From CAYLNC01 sp964534415 (lineage in GTDB: Bacteria > Patescibacteriota > Minisyncoccia > Phycocordibacterales > JAACPR01): DNA of 35,955 bases. Under the pieces are notes generated by a model. It had not been told where the DNA came from, did not search any database, and worked only from the letters and a program-made list of their open reading frames with translations. This document shows, piece after piece, positions 31,515-35,955 of the stretch (the first letter of the stretch is position 1; each line of letters begins with the position of its first letter). The stretch spans positions 1 through 35,955 of the forward strand of contig CAZHOL010000006.1 of the NCBI GenBank assembly GCA_964534415.1, written 5' to 3'. The position numbers and the translations under genes were made by a program.

Positions 31515-31519
31515 ATGTT

Positions 31520-32179
31520 TTATTTATTAAAAATTTCACCTCGGTAAATCCAGACTTTGATACCTAGGTCACCCTGGGCAATCGCCGCCTTGACTCGCGC
31601 GAAATCAATATCCGCTCGGAAAGTCTGAAGAGGCACCTGTCCTCTTTTCATTTCTTCTGTTCGGGCCATATCAGCACCGTTCAAACGACCTCCTACTCGG
31701 ATTCGGACTCCCTTTACGTCACGGTTAGCCATGACTTTCTCTACCATTTGCTTCATTACTCGTCGGAAAGGCATTCTTTTTTGCAAAGCGTCTCTGATCA
31801 TGAGCGCAACAATTCGTGCGTCGCTTTCTGCTGAACGAATTTCTTCGACATCGATTTTCAACTCTACTTTGTCGTTGTAAATATCGTTCTTCTTCATGAA
31901 TTTGATGACGTCATTTCGCAATGTGATTGCTCCGTCGCCATTTCGACCAACAATGAAACCTGGGCGTGATGTTTTGATGATGATTCGATACATCTTGTCG
32001 CTGCGTTCCATCTCAATAGAACCCACATACATATCCATCAATTTCTTCATCAAAAATTCTCGAACTAGGGTGTCAGCCTTGAGATAGTCTCGGAATTTTT
32101 TGTTAGCACCAAACCATCGAGATTTCCAATCTCTGATGATACCTAGTCTATGTGAAAATGGATGTACTGTATGTGACAT
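31520..32179 (-). CDS. rpsC: 30S ribosomal protein uS3
   Basis: A 219-residue protein at the mRNA entry channel. The N-terminal half carries the KH domain with IIIKTSRPGFIVGRNGDGA (the GXXG-type loop). The C-terminal half has VRIRVGGRLNGADMARTEEM and DIDFARVKAAIAQGDLGIKVW. It lies 2 bp from rplV and 5 bp from rplP. Confidence 0.97.
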   Translation of the reverse strand: MSHTVHPFSHRLGIIRDWKSRWFGANKKFRDYLKADTLVREFLMKKLMDMYVGSIEMERSDKMYRIIIKTSRPGFIVGRNGDGAITLRNDVIKFMKKNDIYNDKVELKIDVEEIRSAESDARIVALMIRDALQKRMPFRRVMKQMVEKVMANRDVKGVRIRVGGRLNGADMARTEEMKRGQVPLQTFRADIDFARVKAAIAQGDLGIKVWIYRGEIFNK

Positions 32180-32181
32180 AA

Positions 32182-32604
32182 TTATTTTTTATTAATTTTC
32201 TTTGCCTTTTTTACTGGCGCTTTCTTGGCAACAACTTTCTCTGTTGCTTCAGATTTTGCTGGAAGAGCCTTGGCTCCCTTCTCGGCCAATACTACTCGGA
32301 TATGGCTAGTGTGTTTGTGAATTGGGAAAGCTCGCCCGCGCGCTCGTGGCATGCTGCGTTTTAGGATTGGACCACCGTTAACAGTGATTTCCTTGATATA
32401 CAAATTTTCTGCGCCCATCTTGAAATTGTGTGAAGCGTTTGCGACTGCTGATTTGATCAATTTTGTGATTGGCAAAGACGCTTTCTTTGGGATGAATGCG
32501 AGAGTGTTAAGAGCAGAACTAACCATTTTGCCTCTTACTGCGTTAGTTACGAGTCTCATCTTTCTTGGTGCCTGTCTATGATTTTTTAGTTCTGCTGTTA
32601 TCAT
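32182..32604 (-). CDS. rplV: 50S ribosomal protein uL22
   Basis: A 140-residue exit-tunnel protein with RQAPRKMRLVTNAVRGK at the N-terminus, AVANASHNFKM in the middle and the RSMPRARGRAFPIHKHTSHI beta-hairpin that lines the tunnel. The last 30 residues are a Lys/Ala-rich tail (KVVAKKAPVKKAKKINKK) not present in Escherichia coli. Confidence 0.96.
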   Translation of the reverse strand: MITAELKNHRQAPRKMRLVTNAVRGKMVSSALNTLAFIPKKASLPITKLIKSAVANASHNFKMGAENLYIKEITVNGGPILKRSMPRARGRAFPIHKHTSHIRVVLAEKGAKALPAKSEATEKVVAKKAPVKKAKKINKK

Positions 32605-32607
32605 ATA

Positions 32608-32949
32608 TTATTTTTTAGTTTCCACAGCGGCTTTCGCAGATTTTGAAGCAGCAATTTCAGCCTCTCGTTTAGCCTGATCCTGTTCCTTCTGCATTTTACC
32701 TCCGTGGTTGGTAAATTTAGTTGTAGGTGAAAATTCTCCCAATCTGTGACCAACCATCTCCTCTGTGACCAAAACCTCGATGTGTTTCTTGCCGTTATGT
32801 ACGCCAAATTTGAATCCGACCATTTCTGGTGAGATTTGTGATCGTCGTGACCATGTGTTAATAACACCGGTTGATAGCGGTTTTTTACCTTCGATTTTTG
32901 ATAGTAATTTTGGATCTATTAGAGGTCCTTTTTTGATTGATCTTGTCAT
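32608..32949 (-). CDS. rpsS: 30S ribosomal protein uS19
   Basis: A 113-residue protein and the first gene of the ribosomal operon in this window. It shows MTRSIKKGPLIDPKLLSK, NTWSRRSQISPEMVGFKFGV and GHRLGEFSPTTKFTNHGGK. The ATG at 32949 is the family start. Compared with the usual about 92 residues, it has a charged helical C-terminal tail (QDQAKREAEIAASKSAKAAV). The usual upstream S10 genes (rpsJ, rplC, rplD, rplW, rplB) are not here; a strong promoter with a hairpin leader lies directly upstream. Confidence 0.96.
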   Translation of the reverse strand: MTRSIKKGPLIDPKLLSKIEGKKPLSTGVINTWSRRSQISPEMVGFKFGVHNGKKHIEVLVTEEMVGHRLGEFSPTTKFTNHGGKMQKEQDQAKREAEIAASKSAKAAVETKK

Positions 32950-32960
32950 GTTGAGAAAGA

Positions 32961-33015
32961 AAAAAGCCCACATTGAGCTTGGGTGATATCTTATCAAAAT
33001 ATGTTTTATTGTCAA
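32961..33015 (-). promoter_or_regulatory. Ribosomal operon promoter with a 5'-terminal hairpin leader
   Basis: On the minus strand TTGACA (33015-33010), 16 bp, TAAGAT (32993-32988). Transcription should start near 32982. The leader begins at once with CCCA...TGGG (32983-32967, 9-nt loop) followed by C and TTTTTT, then 11 nt to the rpsS ATG. The hairpin plus U-run looks like a terminator but is very close to the start site. It may be a regulatory or protective 5' stem-loop; the infC leader is built the same way. Confidence 0.7.
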
Positions 33016-33068
33016 CTGTTTTTACTCTCTATCTCTCCTTTTTGAAGTTTCTCCAAAAATTTCATCAA

Positions 33069-33114
33069 TTCTTTAGAACTTCTTTATCAGGATTTTATGT
33101 CGCTTTTATATAAT
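33069..33114 (+). promoter_or_regulatory. Conserved 22-bp element and -10 box of BECR-like gene B
   Basis: TTCTTTAGAACTTCTTTATC plus AG (33069-33090), 18 bp, then TATAAT (33109-33114), then CGACGG and the GTG start. The element is identical to the one at 4536-4557 and sits at the same distances, although the 18-bp and 6-bp spacers are different in sequence, so selection on the element and spacing is likely. Confidence 0.7.
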
Positions 33115-33120
33115 CGACGG

Positions 33121-33489
33121 GTGAGAAATTACTCCAAATACATTGCCAAGCACAAAATTCTATATAACAAAATCGGTGCGATTCCCTGCCAAGCACTCGG
33201 TGATGAGCTGGTACATTTTAATAGCCATGGGTTTAAACATTTAATTAGGAAAAATGGTGTTTTGAGACCACGCAGAGAACAAGCAGCCCGTCTTGCTCTA
33301 CTGAGGTTTTGCAAATCATTAATATTCGAAAAGGGTTCTCTGGTTAGATTTACCGAAAATTACACGAACTCAAAACACACTCAATTCTGGTGTCTTATAG
33401 GCACTATTGAATCAAAAAAGATCAAAATCGTAATCCGTAAAACTGGCGAAGGGAAAACACACTTTTTCAGCGTTTTTGAAAGTAAATAA
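33121..33489 (+). CDS. BECR-like putative RNase, paralog B
   Basis: A 122-residue paralog of the protein at 4131-4505. With the GTG at 33121 the two align from residue 1 without gaps (MRN, YNKIG at 15-19, Cys23, FN..GFKH with His40), and the -10 box ends 6 bp before it. An ATG at 33097 is in frame but lies upstream of the -10 box and is therefore rejected. Near the C-terminus are IVIRK and HFFSV (His114, Ser117). The domain resembles PBECR nucleases; the assignment is moderate. It is divergent from the ribosomal operon and convergent with small RNA copy B, whose terminator starts 8 bp after the stop. Toxin-like function is inference. Confidence 0.62.
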   Translation: MRNYSKYIAKHKILYNKIGAIPCQALGDELVHFNSHGFKHLIRKNGVLRPRREQAARLALLRFCKSLIFEKGSLVRFTENYTNSKHTQFWCLIGTIESKKIKIVIRKTGEGKTHFFSVFESK

Positions 33490-33609
33490 TTTAAAACAAA
33501 TAATTCCCTTTCGGGAATTATTTGTAGGCTTGCTATCTACTGTATGTTGATGAGGACTCACGTCCCACAAGCTATGAATAAATAGTAGCAAATTCACGTA
33601 AAAAAACAA
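33490..33609 (-). ncRNA. Small RNA copy B, convergent with BECR-like gene B
   Basis: The interval includes promoter and terminator. The promoter on the minus strand is TTGTTT (33609-33604), 16 bp, TACTAT (33587-33582). The body of 44 nt (33572-33529) begins GCTTGTGGGA and ends GATAGCAAG, with GGAC-gtga-GTCC as inner hairpin and GCTTG/CAAGC as outer stem. A perfect 12-bp terminator hairpin follows: CAAATAATTCCC/GGGAATTATTTG (33524-33497), then TTTTAAATT. The terminator is unrelated in sequence to those of copies A and C, so the conserved body is what selection keeps. Confidence 0.65.
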
Positions 33610-33628
33610 GCGAAATTTTAGCCCTAAA

Positions 33629-33736
33629 ACAAAAGCCCCTTTTGGGACTTTTGTACGCTTGCTATCTACTGAATGTGGATAGGGAACTTATCCCACAAGC
33701 GTAATATAAATATAGAACAGCCAGTTTCTATTGCAA
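33629..33736 (-). ncRNA. Small RNA copy C, tandem to copy B
   Basis: The interval includes the promoter, TTGCAA (33736-33731), 16 bp, TATATT (33714-33709). The body of 43 nt (33700-33658) begins GCTTGTGGGA and ends GATAGCAAG, followed by C to complete the outer GCTTG/CAAGC stem. GGGA...TCCC forms the inner hairpin and CTATC/GATAG may form a second arm. The terminator is ACAAAAGTCCC-aaaa-GGGGCTTTTGT (33654-33629). No BECR gene lies directly beside this copy; it may be a duplicate serving gene B. Confidence 0.62.
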
Positions 33737-33761
33737 GAAAAACTTTGGCAAAATCGGACGG

Positions 33762-33804
33762 TTGATGTTGAAAACTTCAAAATAGCACGGTTTTGCAACA
33801 TCAA
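33762..33804. repeat. Long imperfect inverted repeat
   Basis: TTGATGTTG-AAAAC (33762-33775) pairs with GTTTT-g-CAACATCAA (33790-33804), a 14-bp stem with one bulge and a 14-nt loop. It lies upstream of the promoter of small RNA copy C. There is no T-run, so it is not an obvious terminator; it could be an operator or a further RNA element. Confidence 0.45.
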
Positions 33805-33829
33805 TTAACCTGTTTTATAAAAGAAAAAA

Positions 33830-33848
33830 CGAGGCATCACTGCCCCGC
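33830..33848 (-). terminator. Terminator of the MscS-related gene
   Basis: On the minus strand CGGGGCA-gtga-TGCCTCG followed by TTTTTTC, one mismatch in the stem, about 25 bp after the stop codon of the membrane protein gene. Confidence 0.75.
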
Positions 33849-33870
33849 CCTTTCTCTAAACGCGACTAGA

Positions 33871-34560
33871 TTAGTCTCGCTCTGAAGCTTCCGCTCGCAA
33901 TTTTTCGATGAATCGCGCAGCAGCTTCTTTACCTCCCAATCCGAATGCAAGTCCGAATCCAAGAGCCAAAGCAACGATCAAACCTGTAAACAGAGTTTGC
34001 ATGAAAATTGCTCCGATTCCCAATTGTGACAACGCAATCAAAACTGCGAAGATCAAAATAGCCCATTTTGTAATTGAACCTAGCATGTTTGCGTGGCTCA
34101 TTCCTGCGGCCTTTGTGCTTGCTACTACAGTCTTCTTTAGGAAGTCTGAGACAACCACAGCAACCAACAAGATCAAAACAGCTGCAACAACCTGTGGAAT
34201 GTAATTAATTACAACTCCCTGTAGGAATGTATTTACCTGTGTTAATCCTAGGATATCAAATGTAGCCATCAAGAAGACAACGATTACGAACCATCGGACC
34301 AATTCACCAATGAATTTTCCTGAGTTCAAAGCGTATCCTGCTTTTGACATCAATTTGTCCAAACCAGCAGCAGCCAAAGCGCTATCCAATTTGATTGATT
34401 TGATAATCTGTGCGACAACTTTTGCTAAAGCGGCTGCAATCAACCAACCTAGCAACAAAACGATAATTGCGACAATCAATTTTGGTACGAATGCAGCTAC
34501 ACCGCTGAAAACTTCTCGGTATGATGCAACCAAAACGCTTGTCCAGTCATTTAGAGTCAT
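33871..34560 (-). CDS. MscS-related membrane protein with conserved TM helix repeats
   Basis: A 229-residue membrane protein with about five hydrophobic segments. It carries two glycine/alanine-rich repeats typical of the conserved TM helix family found in small mechanosensitive-channel-like proteins: LIVAIIVLLLGWLIAAALAKV, with a KLDSALAAAGLDKL segment after it, and VVAAVLILLVAVVVSDFLKK, then FGLAFGLGGKEAAARFIEKL near the C-terminus. The beta domain of full MscS is missing, so channel function is uncertain. The ATG at 34560 (MTLNDWTSVLV) is preferred to an upstream in-frame start at 34599. Confidence 0.8.
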   Translation of the reverse strand: MTLNDWTSVLVASYREVFSGVAAFVPKLIVAIIVLLLGWLIAAALAKVVAQIIKSIKLDSALAAAGLDKLMSKAGYALNSGKFIGELVRWFVIVVFLMATFDILGLTQVNTFLQGVVINYIPQVVAAVLILLVAVVVSDFLKKTVVASTKAAGMSHANMLGSITKWAILIFAVLIALSQLGIGAIFMQTLFTGLIVALALGFGLAFGLGGKEAAARFIEKLRAEASERD

Positions 34561-34633
34561 TAATTTAAAAGTTAAACTGATAATAAAGTACTTTATCACG
34601 GTTATACACCGTCCTTTAATTATATCACGAAAA

Positions 34634-35203
34634 TTAATGTGCCAACCCTATTTTATCTACGATAATTTCATGTGGATAGTCCAAGACGTCGCGAATCAGG
34701 CGATCACAAATGCTGTGACGATATTTGAAGTCCTCAGTTTTGAGGCTTGTGAACTTTAACTCCTTACCGATTTCTGATTCCATTGTTTGGACTATATTTT
34801 TCAATTGTCTTTCACTAATTTCATCTCCTACTACCAATAGGTCGATGCGACTATCGTCAGATTGAATGAAGACTCCGGAAACGATTATCAATTTAATCTT
34901 CCCCGTTTTACCTATTCTCTTTGCTATATCGCCCTGTTGTAATGGCTCGTTATTGATTAATAGATTTTTAAGCTGTTTTAGAAAACCAAAATCCTGATTC
35001 AAAATATATCCTTTGCTTCTCTTTTTTATTAGAGAAATGTCTGCGAGCAATCTCAATTCGCGATTTGCATTTTCTGATGTAACTTTTGCCTTGGTGACAA
35101 TTTCACTCTTTTCAAAATTAATTTCTGGATTAAATAAGAAAAGTTTCATTATCTTTACCCGGGCAGAACTACCAAAAAGTTTTTCTAATACATGATGCGT
35201 CAT
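34634..35203 (-). CDS. Winged-helix regulator fused to a degenerate nucleotidyltransferase domain
   Basis: A 189-residue protein. Residues 1-75 form a winged helix (LEKLFGSSARVKIMKLFLFN, then ENANRELRLLADISLIKKRSKGY). Residues 100-180 resemble a minimal nucleotidyltransferase (MNT) domain with IIVSGVFIQSDDSRIDLLVVGD, where the GS and paired acidic motif are altered, so it is probably inactive and may sense nucleotides. wHTH-MNT proteins of this shape are frequent in CPR genomes and are presumed transcription regulators. The 28-residue membrane peptide gene ends 3 bp upstream and should be co-transcribed. Confidence 0.75.
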   Translation of the reverse strand: MTHHVLEKLFGSSARVKIMKLFLFNPEINFEKSEIVTKAKVTSENANRELRLLADISLIKKRSKGYILNQDFGFLKQLKNLLINNEPLQQGDIAKRIGKTGKIKLIIVSGVFIQSDDSRIDLLVVGDEISERQLKNIVQTMESEIGKELKFTSLKTEDFKYRHSICDRLIRDVLDYPHEIIVDKIGLAH

Positions 35204-35206
35204 ATT

Positions 35207-35293
35207 CTAAATGAAATACATTGTTACAGCGAGACTCACACAGATTATCGCTAGAAAAATTACAATCAATTTGAAGGAATCTTTGTTTAACAT
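35207..35293 (-). CDS. 28-residue single-helix membrane peptide
   Basis: Translated by hand: MLNKDSFKLI at the start, then VIFLAIICVSLAVTMYFI. It is one transmembrane helix after a short polar start. TATAAT (35300-35305) ends exactly 6 bp before the ATG, the leaderless spacing seen at other genes here, and the stop lies 3 bp before the wHTH/MNT gene. Those two facts make it more credible than a chance ORF. It might be a small regulator or a translated leader; no homolog is known to me. Confidence 0.5.
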   Translation of the reverse strand: MLNKDSFKLIVIFLAIICVSLAVTMYFI

Positions 35294-35370
35294 GTCTAAA
35301 TTATACAAGATATCTGATTTTTTCGCCTATTCCAATTGTGATTTCTTTGTTGTTGAATATTGCCAAATGG

Positions 35371-35955
35371 TTATTTTTTCTTTTTGTTTGTTTTTTTGTT
35401 TTTTGAAGCTTTCTCCCTATCTAATTCGATTTGTTGAAAGGATGATGGGTCAATAACTAACACAGATTCAGACAGGGTTCGGCCGTTTGGATATTGTAGC
35501 GAGAGGTTTTCTGTCTGGTTTTCCACAACTAATCCACTGATTTCCCCCATGATGTTAACAGCTTTTCCGGAATTTATTATGGTGTCTTGAGGGAAAATAA
35601 AGGTTTTCGAGCCAATCTCTCCCTTTTTTGTGATCTCAAAACCACCCACATTTACCTCGAATGCAGATCGGTTTTCTAACAGGATATCAACAAGTTTTCC
35701 ACGATTTGATGCCGTTATGACTATACCCGGCTCTTTTATAGCCACCTTTATACGAGAAACAGCTTGCTCACCCGATTTCGCAGCATTAGTGACAACATTA
35801 TATTCCCCCGATGAATAGTATGCATGTTTAATCTTATTCCCGGTTGCAGAATCTCCATCACCGAATGACCACAGGTATTTTATACCGGTATTTTTCTCCT
35901 GATTGTGATTGGCGTGAAATTCAATTGGAGTATTCACAAAACCTATTCTGTCTCG
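35371..35955 (-). CDS. C-terminal part of a PKD and lamin-tail domain surface protein (partial)
   Basis: The frame is open to the window edge, so at least 194 C-terminal residues of a longer, probably secreted protein are seen. A PKD domain is clear: IKYLWSFGDGDSATGNKIKH, followed by YSSGEYNV. It is followed by a lamin-tail-like beta domain (LLENRSAFEVNVGGFEITKK, TFIFPQDTIINSGKAVNI). The C-terminus is Lys-rich (DREKASKNKKTNKKKK). Such proteins in CPR bacteria are usually cell-surface adhesins or nuclease-linked proteins; the N-terminal half needed to decide is outside the window. Confidence 0.75.
   Translation of the reverse strand, partial: RDRIGFVNTPIEFHANHNQEKNTGIKYLWSFGDGDSATGNKIKHAYYSSGEYNVVTNAAKSGEQAVSRIKVAIKEPGIVITASNRGKLVDILLENRSAFEVNVGGFEITKKGEIGSKTFIFPQDTIINSGKAVNIMGEISGLVVENQTENLSLQYPNGRTLSESVLVIDPSSFQQIELDREKASKNKKTNKKKK

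Noticed and set aside
33097..33120. ATG at 33097 as start of BECR-like gene B
   Set aside because: It lies upstream of the -10 box and adds residues absent from paralog A; the GTG at 33121 gives a gap-free alignment from residue 1.
4074..33700. The three small RNA copies as integron attC sites, a CRISPR array or a MITE
   Set aside because: They lack the attC core ends, are not evenly spaced repeats with spacers, and show no terminal inverted repeats with target duplications. Each has a promoter and terminator instead.

Overview
The window looks like a chromosome segment from a Candidate Phyla Radiation (Patescibacteria, Parcubacteria/Paceibacteria-like) bacterium. The support is an AT-rich, compact layout, a merged S10/spc ribosomal operon without uL30, a nucleoside diphosphate kinase with an internal insertion, an AspRS without its GAD domain, many small membrane or unassigned proteins, and little Shine-Dalgarno use. 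This assignment is inferred from gene content only.

Layout. 1-1600: aspS (minus strand, running off the left edge) behind a T-box leader. 1648-3978: two small membrane proteins (DUF2177-like, YciB-like), an exported unknown protein and tRNA-Ser(GCU). 4039-4557: a putative RNase gene of BECR type facing a small RNA with its own promoter. 4620-6870: recG and tRNA-Ile(UAU). 6875-10055: a large coiled-coil-rich protein and two small unknowns. 10101-13063: ftsH, then smpB with ssrA (tmRNA). 13055-14720: small membrane proteins, a slipin and a short hairpin RNA. 14717-18564: an NYN-domain protein, an ABC exporter, a GH18-like secreted protein and a RimB-like protease. 18592-20061: a compositionally foreign pair of exported or anchored genes. 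20132-21331: infC-rpmI-rplT. 21333-25001: an MBL/beta-CASP protein, a membrane protein, a structured RNA, ndk, a small unknown and map. 24998-32949: one long minus-strand operon, rpsS to secY-adk-map. 33069-33736: a second BECR-type gene facing two more copies of the small RNA. 33871-35955: an MscS-related membrane protein, a 28-residue peptide, a wHTH/MNT regulator and the C-terminal part of a PKD/lamin-tail protein.

Most striking. Two paralogous BECR-like genes (4131-4505 minus, 33121-33489 plus) share an identical 22-bp element, exactly 18 bp from a -10 box that lies exactly 6 bp from the start codon. Each gene converges on a ~75-nt RNA of one family (three copies: 4074-4117, 33529-33572, 33658-33700). 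Each RNA has a sigma70 promoter with a 16-bp spacer and its own terminator. This looks like an undescribed nuclease plus small-RNA module, possibly toxin-antitoxin-like. An NYN nuclease gene is also faced by a short RNA from a perfect consensus promoter, and a separate ~150-nt multi-hairpin RNA lies at 23131-23280.

Gene expression style. About a dozen genes have a -10 hexamer ending 6-7 bp before the start codon, which predicts leaderless mRNAs. Genes inside operons generally lack a Shine-Dalgarno sequence. The clear exception is the GC-rich gene at 18655-19701, which fits recent transfer.
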